Positions 30,193 to 41,781 of a stretch of 54,017 nucleotides of DNA are shown here, piece by piece. The stretch spans positions 133,211-187,227 of the forward strand of contig NW_008246074.1 in the NCBI RefSeq assembly GCF_000281045.1, given 5' to 3'. Every line of letters starts with the position of its first letter. Position 1 is the first letter of the stretch. A model generated the notes under the pieces. The model was not told where the DNA came from, ran no database searches, and saw nothing but the letters and a program-made list of their open reading frames with translations. Source of the stretch: Saprolegnia diclina VS20 (Eukaryota; Oomycota; Saprolegniomycetes; Saprolegniales; Saprolegniaceae). Made by a program: the position numbers and the translations under genes.

Positions 30193-32357
30193 TCAAGTCG
30201 CCGCGTCTATCCTTGGACTTGCACGGCACTCGCGGCGCCAGTGTCGTACGTGCATTGCAAGCTGCGCACGGACGAGCCCCGCACTGGCGTCAAGCTTCAA
30301 CACCGTTGACCATTAGTCAACGGTATATAGACCAGAAAGCGTACCTCAACGCAGCGGCTCGTGAGAAAGTCTCGCTCGCTTGTCGCAGTCGCCACGAGCT
30401 GTGAGGTCTCGGTGCGCCACTGAAGTTGATCGGCCGTGTACCGCGCGTGGAGCTCTTCTAGCGCTGTCTGGCTCGCTAGCGCAGCATTGTCGTCCACTGG
30501 TGGTTGAGTTGATGCCGCTTCTAGCAACTCGGATGCGTGATGCAGCTCGGCTTGGAGCTTGGCGATGGTCGCCTCGTGTTGCGCCGCTGCGTTGCAAGAC
30601 TGAGTCGTTTGCGCTTGCGCCTCAACCAGCGCAGCCTCGGAGCGGGCAGCGTTCTCTTGCGCACGCAGGCAGTCGGCGTCGAGGTTCTGGTACTCCACAT
30701 GCCCGAGCACCGCAGACAACAACTACGCAAAAGCGTGAGCCAGAAAGATACTTATGTGTAGTCCTCCACCAGTGCGTCGTCCGTGTTGCTAGTAGACAGA
30801 TTGTACATGAGATACACTGGAAGAAGATACGTACGTAGCTTGGATCATCGTACTCGGTAGGACACATTGCACCGCCGCATCAAAGCCGCGCTGTGCAGAT
30901 GCTGCTGTCGTCGGCTTGTTGCAACACTCTACTTTTGTCTGCACGATTGTATCGACGTTTCCGAGGTCCAGAGTCTGCGCGGTGGCGTCCTTTGTGATCT
31001 TCTCGGGCGACGACTGCATCAGGTAGCTTAGACTTGGCTGCCAACTCGATCAATATACCAGAAGGTCAAGGGGGTGGGAAGGCGCCTCGTGGTGCGCTTG
31101 GTGTTCGTAGTGCAGTCGCTGCGCGCGCTCGCCTTGCCATGCTTCTTGTAGCCACTCGACGGTCTTTGTGAGTTCGCGAATCTCGGCTTCGTGCTCGTGC
31201 AATTGCTGGGATTGAATGTAAAACTCTTGCCCGAGCTCCGTGTTGGTCTTGGTGAGTTCGTCGAGCTCTTTGGACGCCTTGCGCTCCATCTCCCAGTGCA
31301 GCTGGAGGTTCATCGACTGCTCGTGCTCCAATCGGTGCTCCAAAATGCGCACTTGGTCGCATTGAGCCTCGATGCGCGTCTCGTACGCGCGCGCTTGCTG
31401 CGTCGACGTCATCGCCATCTGGGCTTCCAGTGCGCGCACTTTGGCCTCGGCACTCTTGAGCTGATTCAGTACCGACTAGAGCGAGATGTGCAGTATGTTC
31501 AAATGCTCTACGAGGGTACGAACGTACGGTAGTCGCATCCGATGCCCGGACTGCCTGCTTTCGCTGCTGCTCGTGCTCGAGTTGCTGGAAGAGGATGCCA
31601 ATCTTCCCTTCAAACGCTTGCAGCTACGCCCCCCGTCACACAAACGCAGCAAGATGCACAGTACCTGGAGCTCGTAGCTGGCTTTTGTCTGCAACAAAAG
31701 ATCGGCTTGGTACGCATGCAACTGCTTGAACCGGGCGCACGAGCCGCAGGACGAGAGCTGTGTCGAGAGCACTTGCAGGTTGGCGTGGAGCTGCGCATGG
31801 GAGGCATCGAGTACCGCTACCATCGAGGCTTCGCTGCGTTCAAAAAGAACTTCCATTTCGCGCTTGACTTCGGTTGCCAAACTCGTCGCGTCCACCGTCG
31901 TGTGCTGCTCCTACACACCACGTCTCACTTGTCTGCTCGTTGCAATAGCGCGTACGCTGGGAAATGGTCGCGTGGCCACCGTAGACGGTCCGAGGTGGTC
32001 CACAAGCACTTGGTACAGCTGGGCCTTTGAATAGTTGCCGCCGTGAATCTTGTGCACAATGGACCAGAGTTTGTCGAGCAGCTGAGTCCTACCGAGCAGA
32101 TCGGTGAGCGACATGGTCTCCACGCACGAGATATCGTACGGTGCAGGAGGTTTGCCTCGCTGCAGCTTTGCCAACTCCTCCTTCAAGAGACGGCACTCCT
32201 CCTTGGTCGCATGCACTTGGACGAGCGCTGCCGCGGCCTCTTCGATTGCCACGTCACGCTCCGTCTTCGCGAGCTTGGCCGCTTGCTCCATCGTCGTGGC
32301 CGCGCCCGAGGGGTACCTGCCTTTGCCAACGGGCTGCGCCGGTCGAACCTGCGCCAT
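30193..32357 (-). CDS. Coiled-coil protein of unknown function, eight exons
   Basis: Exons on the minus strand: 31956-32357, 31665-31910, 31528-31623, 31059-31475, 30835-31013, 30770-30788, 30345-30722, 30193-30294; introns 41-52 nt; 612 residues. Exon 6 has only 19 nt. Most of the protein is predicted coiled coil, with heptad-like Leu/Glu/Gln/Lys runs (KLAKTERDVAIEEAAAALVQ; KELDELTKTNTELGQEFYIQ). A helical segment at about residues 85-115 (LLGRTQLLDKLWSIVHKIHG) may be a small globular module. A low-complexity stretch around residues 390-450 breaks the coil. The last exon uses an AAG acceptor and extends the coil to IDAAT. I do not recognise a family; structural, basal-body or trafficking proteins often look like this. 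Its 3' end is 74 bp from that of the convergent exonuclease gene. Confidence 0.78.
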
Positions 32358-33484
32358 GCCCGCTGGGTTTTGAGCAACGAAAATATCTTATCCGTTTCAG
32401 ACACGATGTTGTAGCAAGGCGGATGTATCCTAGCCAGCATGTAGCGACGAGCGGTGCGACTGGTAACGCCGATAGCTTAGCTCGTTTGCCCACTTTCTGC
32501 CGAGAGAAGGCATTATATCGCATCCAGTCGACGACGAAATGAGCTGCATTTACACTCCTCGCGATTCGAAGCTAATGTGCGGCAGTTTTCTAAGAACGAG
32601 AGCGCTGATGGCGCACACTTTGGTTTGACGTCACTGGCGCTCAAGATCGAGTGCATGCCGTTGCGTTCACAGCGAATTTCGGTCGATGACGTCGTTGCAG
32701 CCAGTCCTCTTGCAGAATCACGGAGGTCGAGCGGACTCGAGCACTCGGATCAGAGTACAGGAGCCGTTGCAGCGGCGGTGCCACGGCGACCTTGGGCTAG
32801 CACCAATGCTACCTTGGACCCATCGACAAACAGAAGGGCGCTTACTACAAAGAACCATGTTCCACTCCAGGGTGAGCTCATTGCGTAGTCAGTCGTCGTC
32901 AGTCGCTGTCATGGTAGTCGCTGTCGCGGTAGGCTGGCTATACACGGCGGACACGAGTGCATTTTCCGCAGCTTTTGAAAGGACCCCGACGCAATGAAAC
33001 TCGACTAAAAAACAAATTCTAACGTTATTCTGGTTCTGCTATCGATGCTGATTCCCGTCAATCCCTTTTCTTCCAACCGTCTTGTCCGTGTCCAGCAACA
33101 TGCTGGGAAATGAACGATCAATATTTGAAGTCTTCGATCTTGCCGCAGGTTTTGCACTCGTAGTCCCGTGCTACGACAACAGGGCAAGAACGATGGGCCG
33201 GTATCCCAATACCCCACTCACTTCACGAGCACCGATCTGTCTCTGCGGTCGCTTCCGCAGCCGCACTTCTGCTCGTGTAGTCATACGTCTTCAGCCAGAA
33301 GGTTCTCCGAAATAGAAAGGTGGAAGATTTGGCCCGTGCGTGCATGGCCAACGTGCGACGGGTCGCTCACGGGGTTGCGTGACGCTGGTTTGTATCGCAT
33401 TTTCATCCGAATCGGTTGCAGGAACCAACTTTGTATTGAAATGCGTGTCACTGAACTGACGTTGGCTTTTCTAACGGCTAGTCG
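32358..33484. other. Intergenic region upstream of the P450 array
   Basis: About 1.1 kb. No gene supported. Several short ORFs on both strands (for example minus 33005-33217) lack family signatures. It must contain the promoter of the coiled-coil gene. Confidence 0.5.
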
Positions 33485-33498
33485 GCTCATTCTGCAAC
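33485..33498 (+). promoter_or_regulatory. Oomycete initiator directly before P450-1
   Basis: GCTCATTCTGCAAC matches the oomycete core GCTCATTYYNCAW and abuts the ATG at 33499. Transcription would begin only a few bases before the start codon, or the second ATG at 33502 would be used. Confidence 0.6.
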
Positions 33499-35467
33499 AT
33501 GATGCTTGCCGACGTCGCCAACGTTGTTCTTCCGCTGCTCCTCGCCGTCGTGGTGCCCCTCATGATTGCGTACGTCATGCTTTGCCCGGTCGACCACCGC
33601 TTCTCCTACGCGCGTCTACCTGGCCCCGAGCCGTCGCATTGGCTGCTTGGCAACGCGTACATCGTACCTACTTCAGCTGCAAGAGCTTCATGTGTGTATA
33701 CCTAGGCGCGACGTCTTTCAAACCCGCTGGAGTGAAGGCAGCTTTCCCGAGCCCGGCTTGTCGTGGTATGCTCGCTTGGCCATTTCCACGTAGGTCACTG
33801 ACGCGTCCCGGTAGGCTCAAGAAGTATGGTGCAGCGTACTATGTTCGCGTGCTGCACATCCATCGCGTACGTCCCTCTACTCTAGTCGCACACTACTAAC
33901 TCTGCGAGCAGATTGCGCTGGCCGACCCCGTCGGTCTCAAGCACGTGCTCGTGACGAACGCCAAGCAGTTTCCGCGGAACAATCTCTCGCGCGCCTTTCT
34001 CACTGTACGACTCTATGCGTCTTCGACTTGGATCCAAACGCGGCGTGTAGAAGCTCGTGCAGGGCGTCGGGCTCTTGAGTGCTGAAGGCGACGACCACGC
34101 AGCGATGCGGCGCATGCTGAACCCGCACTTTTCCCATACAAACCTCAAGAGTTTTGTGCCGCTGTTTGCCGCGCATGCCCGCCACCTCCTCTCGCAGTGG
34201 GCCGCCGACAAGCTCATCGACACCAACGCGCCCGTCAACCTCTACACGTGTACGTTATTCCTATGTGTGAAAAGTTTTAGAGTCGTTTGCACTAGATTTC
34301 GCCAAGCTCACTCTCGATATTATCGGTATTTCGGCGTTTGGCTATGACTTTGGCGCGATTGCCGGTACCAATGAGGCCGAAAGCAGTGCGTACAATGACG
34401 CCAAGCTCCCCGCGACGTTGTTCACGATCCTCGGCACGGCGTACGTTCCGGGGTGGCGCTACCTCCCGCTCCCCGGGTTTGCACGCCGGCGGGCGGCGCG
34501 CGATACGCTCATGACCATTGCGCTGCGCGTGATTGAAGCCAAGATGGCGGCCCCGGCCGTCGACCCGCCGCGGGACCTCCTCGATCGGATGCTGGTGGCC
34601 GGCCCCGATATGTCGGCGACCGACGCGCGCGCCCACGTGTTTACCTTTATGCAAGCCGGCCACGAGGTATGTGTTTGCATATCAGACAAGTTGTCCACTG
34701 ATCTTTGCGTAGACGACGAGCAACACGTTGTGCTGGGTCGTTGCGCTGCTTTCGCAGCATCCCGCGATCGAGATGGCGGTCCGTGCCGAGTGCCAAGCTG
34801 CGCTGCAGCAGTGTCCGGATGGCTTTACCGCCGAGGGACTGGCACATATTCCACTGCTGACGGCAGTGATTCAGGAAACACTGCGAATCTACCCGACGGT
34901 CATCAACCTCGCGGCGCGCGGCGTCACAAAGGACGAGGTCGTTCCGCTCTCGGATGGCTCGCAGTTGCACGTGCCCAAGGTACAAAGCTATATTTTTCGA
35001 GGTTGTGGGGTACATTGTCGAGCAGAGCGCGATGGTGTGGGTCGACGTGGCTGCCATCCACCGCAACCCTGCGTACTGGACGCGCCCGGACGAGTTTGTG
35101 CCAGGTCGCCCGGCTTGCCCGTATGACCAAGCGTTGTCCTGATGCACCATGTAGATCGCTTTATCGAAGGCACCGACATCCACTCGGCCGACTTGCACCT
35201 GCGCGGCGGCAAAGGACACACGTTTTTCTACTTTCCATTCAGCGCTGGTACAGTTTTGGAACTCTAAGAACGGATTTGGAAAGTGAGCTATTAGGCGAGA
35301 AGAATTGCATTGGCCACCGGTTCGCGACGATGGAGCTGCAGACGATTCTGGTGCACGTGCTATCGTCGGTGCGGTTTGCGGTGACGCCCGCTGCAGTCTT
35401 GCACCCGAAGCGCCAAGTGGGCACGATCACGCCCGTGCTGCTCGAGACCACCATCCATTCGATCTAA
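33499..35467 (+). CDS. Cytochrome P450 (array copy 1, ten exons)
   Basis: Haem-thiolate monooxygenase anchored in the ER membrane by its N-terminal helix (residues 8-30). Exons: 33499-33656, 33706-33765, 33815-33866, 33912-34004, 34051-34249, 34296-34666, 34713-34979, 35026-35104, 35155-35247, 35295-35467; 514 residues. The I-helix is AGHETTSNTLCW (308-319), ExxR is ETLRIYPT, and the haem loop is FSAGEKNCIGHRFA with the ligand Cys462. The haem loop resembles the CYP4-like type (FSAGPRNCIGQ), but lysine replaces the usual arginine two residues before the cysteine. Substrate unknown. CYP4-like enzymes commonly hydroxylate fatty acids, which is only a guess here. Exon lengths match the three other intact copies downstream. 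Confidence 0.94.
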
Positions 35468-35918
35468 CCCCTTCAGTTTTCGAGTCTTTTCGACAATGCA
35501 CGTTCGCACGTAATTTGTAGTACACCTACTTTGTATAAGACTGCGCTCTTGTTGTTGCGATACTAGTGGGGAGGATATGAGGCGGCTGTAGCGTTGAAGC
35601 GGCGTCGTTGCAGCGCTCCTAGTTGCGATGCCCTCGGGTTGCGCTCACTAGCGAGCCCGGCTGCCTCGTTGGCACCGTTGCCATGCGCCACGTCCAAGGT
35701 GATAACTCTCAAAGTCACCGTGCAGTTTCGCTGGTCCAACCACCCGCCTGCAAAGTGGTTGACGCCTCCTCAGGCTGCCACGTCATGCATGAAAATTTCG
35801 CCGATGACGTGGCAAAAATCTAGAACCGCGTCGCTGGATTCCATCCAGAGACGTCTTCGAGGTTCTTAAGTTTAAGTTTTGAACGTTGTTTCCGCCCCAC
35901 CACCGGACGACAAGACGC
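35468..35918. other. Intergenic region between P450-1 and P450-2
   Basis: About 450 bp, no gene seen. A repeated ACGTCATG/GACGTGG segment near 35780-35815 and an AAGTTTAAGTTTTGAAC stretch precede the next start. Confidence 0.5.
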
Positions 35919-37871
35919 ATGCTTGTGCAAGCGCTGTGGACCTTGGCGCTTGCGGGCGCCGTCTGTTATTACTTGTGTATCATACGGTCACGGCGCCAAA
36001 TGCTCGCTAAATTGCCGTCGCCGCCTGCATCCAGCTGGTTCTTGGGCCACGCGTACGCTCCACGCTATGCTAGCTCACGTTTGCACTTGTCGCGTGTCGT
36101 AGGCGCGAGGTCATGGGCGATGTGTCGGGCACGTATCCCAACCCAGCGCTTTCTTGGTAGACAAAATTCATGCGCGTACTCGGATTTGAACTGGCGACCA
36201 TGTGTAGGCTCGAAGAGTACGGCTGCGCCTACTACTTTCGTCTCTTGCACTTGGGGCGCGTACGTCTTATCTGCTAAATGCAGATACGATCTTGACGGTG
36301 TGTTGTAGGTGGCGCTGGCCGACCCTGTTGGGCTCAAGCACGTGCTGGTGACGCATGCGAGTCGGTACCCGCGCGACGACACGACCCGGACCTTTCTCCG
36401 CGTACTACCCGGCGTCAAACAGCATTGTCATGCGTTCTGTAGACATACATGAGTGGCGACAGCCTCGTGAGTGTCAAAGGCGCCGACCACGCGTCGATGC
36501 GCAAAGCACTGAACCCGCACTTTGGCCTCGCGCATCTCAAGCTGTTTGTGCCCATCTTTGTGGCCCACACCAACGCAATGCTTGCGCACTTCACGCGCGC
36601 GATCGACACCAACACGCCAGTCAACTTGCACAAAGGTAGTACAACTACCGACGATCTTATTGGACGACCCTTGCGACCGGAATTAGTGTGGTCGTTGTTG
36701 ACACTCGATATCATGGGCAGTAGCATGTTTGGCTATGACTTTGGCGCCCTCGCCGGCACGAACGCCGAGAACAACCAAGCCTACGTCGACGCGCAATTCC
36801 CACCGTCCATTATCGGAATGGTGGGCACCGTGCTCGTACCCGGGTGGTCCTACCTTCCGCTGCCCGGGTACGCTCGCCGTCGCCGCGCCATCGCCACACT
36901 TCCGGGCATTGTGATGCGTGTCATTGAAGCCAAAATGGCCCAAGCGATTGATGACCACCCACCCCAGGACCTCCTCGATCTCATGCTCATTTCGGACCGT
37001 AACATGACGTCGGCAGAGGCCCGCGTGCATGTCCAGGTCTTCATGCAGGCCGGTCACGAGGTTGGTTGTACTTTATTTTTTGGAAAAATCAGAATTTGTA
37101 CGGTAGACAACGAGCCACGCCTTGTCGTGGGCGATTGCAATGCTGTTGCGGTACCCCAATGTCGCGGCCAAGGTCCAGGCCGAGTGCGACGCCACAGTCG
37201 CTCGCTTTGGCAGCGATGTATCGTACGAAGCGGTCGCCGACTTGGTCTACGTCACGGCCTTTCTCAAAGAAACCGCGCGGTGCTACCCAGCGATTACGAT
37301 GCTCGCACCACGCTCCGTGACAATCGACGACGTCATTCCGCTCGCGGACGGGTCGAGCGTAGCGAATCCCAAGGTGCGACAATGATTTGCGAAATCATGT
37401 GAGATATTGTCATGTAGGGCACATCGATTTACGTGGATCTCGTGGCGGTGCAGCGCAACTCGAAGTACTGGACGCGCCCCAACGACTTTTGCCCAGGTCC
37501 GTATCGTCTAACTCGATGGCGTGTGACATGCAGTGCGTAGAGCGATTTATGGAGGGCAGTGCGCTGAGCAATGCGGATCGCGAGCTGCGCGGCGGTGCGG
37601 GCCACACATTTCACTATCTTCCATTTTCCATGGGTAACTATTGCTTTGGAGTGGGATTTTGAGATTGAGATTGAAGGATTTAGGGGAGAAAAATTGCATC
37701 GGCCAGCGCTTTGCGATGCTTGAAATGCAAATCCTGCTGGTGAAAACGCTCGCCGCCGTCACATTCAAGGCCACCGACCGCACCAACTTGAACCCGAGTC
37801 GGGAGCTCGTGTCGATCACACCCACGTGCTTGGAAGTCACCGTGCACCGCCGTAGCGCAACGACAGCGTAA
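35919..37871 (+). CDS. Cytochrome P450 (array copy 2, ten exons)
   Basis: Exons: 35919-36052, 36103-36156, 36208-36259, 36309-36401, 36443-36635, 36687-37060, 37107-37373, 37418-37496, 37541-37633, 37684-37871; 508 residues. N-terminal anchor at residues 5-22, followed by a Pro-rich hinge (KLPSPP). I-helix AGHETTSHALSW (E300), ExxR as ETARCYPA (the usual leucine is alanine), haem loop FSMGEKNCIGQRFA with ligand Cys451. Exon 2 has 54 nt where the other copies have 60; all later internal exons from the I-helix on (267, 79, 93 nt) are identical in length to its neighbours. It looks functional: no internal stop and every intron fits. The most divergent of the four intact copies in the I-helix and ExxR regions. 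Confidence 0.93.
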
Positions 37872-37999
37872 ACCGTAATCACTCGCTCGACGAAAGGAGC
37901 TCGACGGATTGAGTGACACGCCGTACAACGCTAAAGGCGAACGCTGCTCTGTCGTTAAATCCTTTTGGACAACTTAGTAAGGACCAACATAATTCTAGG
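37872..37999. other. Short spacer before the P450 remnant
   Basis: Nothing recognisable. Presumably the 3' UTR of P450-2 and decayed upstream exons of the remnant. Confidence 0.4.
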
Positions 38000-38371
38000 G
38001 CTAGTACATCTCTGGACTCACCCATCCTGAGCGTCCTTGCACCATTGACACTACTTTGCGGGCGCGAGGTTGACGGGCGAGAGGCTAGGTGGCCGACAAA
38101 GTGCTGCGGGGCGGTATCAGCCTCGCGTTCGTGTACCTCCCGTTTGGTGCCGGTATGGTGGATTCTCAACACGGATGGACTTGAAACATTGATATTTTGG
38201 ACTAGGCGGCAACCACTGCACAGGCCAGCCATGCAGCAAATACAACTCCAACTGCTGCACCTTCTGGGAACGTTCCACGCGACCTTGACGCCAAACGCCA
38301 ACGTGCTTCCAAAGCGGGATCTGGTGACAACGCACCAAACGCATCTCGAGGTGCTACTGACGCGAGCGTGA
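38000..38371 (+). pseudogene. Cytochrome P450 remnant (3' exons only)
   Basis: Decayed copy of the array genes. At about 38010-38040 a LWT-x-P fragment with an internal stop corresponds to the FWTDPDAFLP block. From 38094 ADKVLRGGIS and VYLPFGAG match the penultimate exon. A GTATGG...CTAG intron (38152-38205) is followed by GGNHCTGQ, a damaged haem loop in which RFAxxE is lost with a frameshift. The final piece, QIQLQLLHLLGTFHATLTPN to HLEVLLTRA, corresponds to the last exon of copy 4 (about half identical by eye). No 5' exons survive. It sits between P450-2 and the transposon relic. Confidence 0.82.
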
Positions 38372-38410
38372 CGATCGTCGATCCTTCACTAAAGTGTGAT
38401 TGAGCTAATT

Positions 38411-39036
38411 AGAGTGATTTTGCAAGCGTGGAATTCAGGATTGTTCGGCGCTCGAAATTCTGGAAAATTCAAAGGGTAAAAGTCGCGCGTCGATTGTTTT
38501 TGCAAACCTGCATCAGTTTTACGCTTTGGACCGCAGGCACATGGACGACGTCCTGCTCGCACTCCCTCTCGTCGCAATTCTCGCCCAACACCTCGTCGTG
38601 GCCTCTCGGGCCATCACCAAGTACCCGCTTCAACTTTAGCGCGCAATCCGATACGGACTGCGTGTACAAGTTCCGATTTACCAAGCAGCAGATCGTCGAG
38701 CTCCTGCGCTCGCTGTGTTTGCCCGACGAAATCATCACGACGCACCGCTACAAAGCCGATCCGTTGGAGGCGATCTGTATCATGCTCAACCGGCTCGCGT
38801 TGCCGCATCGGCTTGGCTCCATGGTCGAGACGTCACCCTCCCACGCCTTCTTCGTCGTCTGTGGAGCCTCCTCGCCTATACTCAGCGCAAGTAAAAAAAC
38901 GAGTGGCGACCCGGAAAAACGGTTCAGGATTGAGGGGGTCCCATCGTACATTTTTTCGGTGGAATTCATCCGACGGGCGCATGCGACATGTGACTACTTG
39001 CTCCATTCATGAAATTCACGCTTGCAAAATCACTCT
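38411..39036 (+). mobile_element. PIF/Harbinger-like DNA transposon relic with terminal inverted repeats
   Basis: 626 bp bounded by inverted repeats: the first 20 bp (AGAGTGATTTTGCAAGCGTG) are perfectly repeated in reverse at the right end, and similarity goes on a few bases further. Inside, the plus strand from about 38655 encodes FRFTKQQIVELLRSLCLPDE, then HRYKADPLEAICIMLNRLA and PHRLGSMVE, the N-terminal part of DDE_Tnp_4 (PIF/Harbinger-like) transposases. An earlier piece in another frame (MDDVLLALPLVAILAQHLV) suggests the true N-terminus, so the reading frame is broken. The catalytic DDE region is absent. The element is therefore an internally deleted, non-autonomous copy. The flanks are TTA on the left and TAA on the right, and no clear target-site duplication was resolved. 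Confidence 0.82.
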
Positions 39037-39052
39037 AATAGAGTGATTTTGC
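39024..39052. repeat. Back-to-back terminal inverted repeats (perfect 13-bp palindrome arms)
   Basis: GCAAAATCACTCT, then AAT, then AGAGTGATTTTGC. The left arm is the right end of the transposon relic. The right arm reads as the start of a second element of the same family, but no interior of it follows. Either a solo TIR of a second insertion or a foldback created by abortive transposition. Confidence 0.85.
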
Positions 39053-39454
39053 CTCCCACCCTCCCACGCTAATTACATGTACCCTTCCTTGCTAGTGCGA
39101 GATGCGTATTTGACTATCACATTTGGAACTCCTGGCGGGCGTCAGGGCGCTGGGGAAGAAGTGCTTGCCCGGTGCTTGATTGCCATTGTGATTTGACGAA
39201 AAAGGGTACATTTGGATCCATCAGACCAACGGCTTCGACAAGTCGTGAGCCATCACAGGCAAGGGTACGCATTCCGCGGTACACTGCGAGAACACATAGC
39301 TCGTGCTCTCGTAGGGAGCTATTTCTTGTTTTGTCGCGCTCGGATTGATACACTGAGTCCGCCGACGTACCCTTTTTTGACGTTACTTGACGATGCAGAC
39401 TTTTTTCGGCACTAGAATTTCGAATCCATTCACTTTCGGCTTCGATATTTCAAG
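39053..39454 (+). other. Intergenic region upstream of P450-4
   Basis: About 400 bp, no gene. ATTCACTTTCGG at about 39428-39440 resembles an initiator 15-25 bp before the ATG at 39455. Confidence 0.45.
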
Positions 39455-41378
39455 ATGGAGCTGATGCTGATGGGCAGCGCCGGTGCGCTCATCGCGCTTG
39501 GCCTCTTTGTCTATACGCTCATGCAGCCGTACGTTCGCGGCCTCTACAAGCTCCGAGGCCCGCCGTCGTCGTCGCTGCTGCTCGGCCTCGCGTATGTACA
39601 GCTGTCAACCGTCTCGGACCATGAGCATCCTCGTGCTTGTAGCGCCGACCTCGGTGGCATCGATTGGGACCGAGGCAACTACCCGCAGCCCATCGTCCGC
39701 TAGTGCGCCTCCCTTGCAACGACACGCCTCATATAACCTACGCGCTAGCGCTCGCGAGTACGGCATGGTCTACTACAACCGCCTCTTTCACATGCACCGG
39801 GTACGCAACCCATAACGCTGGCAAGTCCCAAGAACGTCTGGCGTAGATGGCCATGATGGACCCGGTGGGGCTCAAGCACATCTTGGTGACCCGAAGCGAC
39901 ATCTACCCTCGGTGCAACATCACGCGCACTCTCTTCCAAGTACGTACTTCATAAACATGAGCGTCATCTCAATCAGCTAGAAACTGGCGCGAGGCGTCGG
40001 CTTGCTCAGCGCGGAAGGCGCTGTTCACGACCGCATGCGCAAGCAACTGCACCCACACTTTACGCCAGTCCAGATCAAGAGCTTTTTGCCGATTTTCGAG
40101 CAGCACGCCAAGGCCTTTCTGGGTCATCTACCGCCGTCGACGCCCATCGATCTCCTCGAGCGTACGACCCTACACCTCGCACTGTATCAACTTGATACGA
40201 TTAGGTTTTACGCAGCTGGCGCTGGATGTGATTGGCGTGACGGCGTTTGGCTTTGCATTCAATGCGATCCAGGGCACGCGCAGCGACGAGATCCGCGCCT
40301 GTGAAGACTGCAAGATTCCCATTTCGATTCTGGCCAATGTGGGCGCCGCGTACCTTCCGTACTGGGACTCTCTCCCGCTGCCTTGGGTTGCGCGCCAGCG
40401 AGCGGCCAAGGACGTCCTCCAGCAGATCGTGACAAAGGTCATTGACGCCAAGCTCGCGTCGCCCAAGACCCACACGGCCCGCGACCTCTTGGACCTGATG
40501 CTGCTCTCGGATGTCTCCGCTGCGGACGCCCGCGTCCATGCCGCCACCTTTCTCCAGGCCGGGCACGAAGTACGAAAGTATCAACTTGATGTTTGATGGT
40601 TGATACCTTGATAGACGACGAGCAACACGCTGGCGTGGGTTGTTGTCACGCTGACCGCGCACCCAGAGATGGCCGAGCGCGTGCACTGCGAGTGTCATGC
40701 CGTCCTCGCCCGGCACCCAACCGGTTTGACTAGCGACGCGGTTGGCGAGCTGGTGTTGTTGACCGCTTGCATTCACGAAACGCTGCGGTTGTACCCGACC
40801 GCTCCGACGCTGTCGGACCGTATCGCGACCCAAGACAATGTCGTACCGCTCATGGACGGCGACTCCTTTTTCGTGCCCAAGGTTGTCCAATATATATATA
40901 TGCACAATAATGTCTCTAACTGGGAGCGGTTAGGGTACGCAAGTCGGCATCGATGTGCTGGCCATTCATCGCAACCCGCGATTCTGGACGGACCCGGACG
41001 CTTTTTTGCCAGGTTGGCGAGTTCAAACGCGAAGCGGAAGGGAGATACAGCAGTCTGTAGATCGCTTTGTGGAGGGACACGCGCTCCAGCGCGCAGACAA
41101 GGCTTTGCGCGGCGAGCTGAGCCAGTCGTTCTTTTACCTTCCGTTTAGTACGGGTACCTGGCCTCGCTTAGCGACTGGAACGAATAAGATCTGACATGTA
41201 TCTAGGGGATAAAAACTGCATTGGCCAGCGCTTTGCCCTCTTGGAGATGCAAGTTGCCTTGGTCTACCTCCTCGGCACCTTCCGCGTGCACCTGACGCCG
41301 CGCGCCAATGTTTGTCCGAAGCGCGATCTGACCACCATGCACCCGACGCTCTTGGAGGTGACGCTGACGGCGTTGTAA
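39455..41378 (+). CDS. Cytochrome P450 (array copy 4, ten exons)
   Basis: Exons: 39455-39591, 39643-39702, 39749-39800, 39847-39939, 39981-40161, 40205-40569, 40615-40881, 40934-41012, 41061-41153, 41206-41378; 499 residues. N-terminal anchor at residues 4-22 (MGSAGALIALGLFVYTLM). I-helix AGHETTSNTLAW (E296), ExxR ETLRLYPT, haem loop FSTGDKNCIGQRFA with ligand Cys447. Exon 2 encodes a WDRGNYPQP block shared with the other copies. Introns contain short TATCAACTTGAT-type repeats (at about 40185 and 40580). Intact by all splice phases. Substrate unknown. Confidence 0.94.
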
Positions 41379-41781
41379 TACCTATTCTCGTTGTTGTTTT
41401 CGCAGTTCTACGAGTTGAAGCTAGACATGCGTTAAATTAGAGCTAGATATGCGTTAATCTAGAGCTAGTCTTGCGTTAAACTAGAGCTAGTCGTGCGTTG
41501 AACTAGAGTTAGACTTGCGTTGAACTAGAGTTAGACTTGCGTTGAACTAGAGTTAGACTTGCGTTGAACTAGTAGAGCTCGACATGGATTCAAATATCAA
41601 CAACCCGCACAAACAGCCATCGCATTGCACAGGATCGCGCGGCGTTTCGAATTTCTGACGGTTGCGTGACACGTTTTTGTCTTGATTCTATCATTTTTAC
41701 GCGGAAAACATACGAAAATAGGTCACTGGACTCTGCAGAAAGGCCAAAGATCGCAATCCGCACACTCAGTTTGACAAGCGA
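41379..41781. other. Intergenic region with minisatellite, between P450-4 and P450-5
   Basis: About 400 bp. Besides the 22-bp repeat it contains ACTCAGTTTGACAAG at 41763-41777, a partial initiator match just before the ATG at 41782. Confidence 0.5.
41427..41580. repeat. 22-bp minisatellite, about seven copies
   Basis: Unit built on TGCGTTGAACTAGAGTTAGA, 22 bp period. The four copies toward the right are nearly identical; the left three have TTAAA for TTGAA and GCTAG for GTTAG, showing directional homogenisation. Each unit contains CTAG. Confidence 0.92.
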
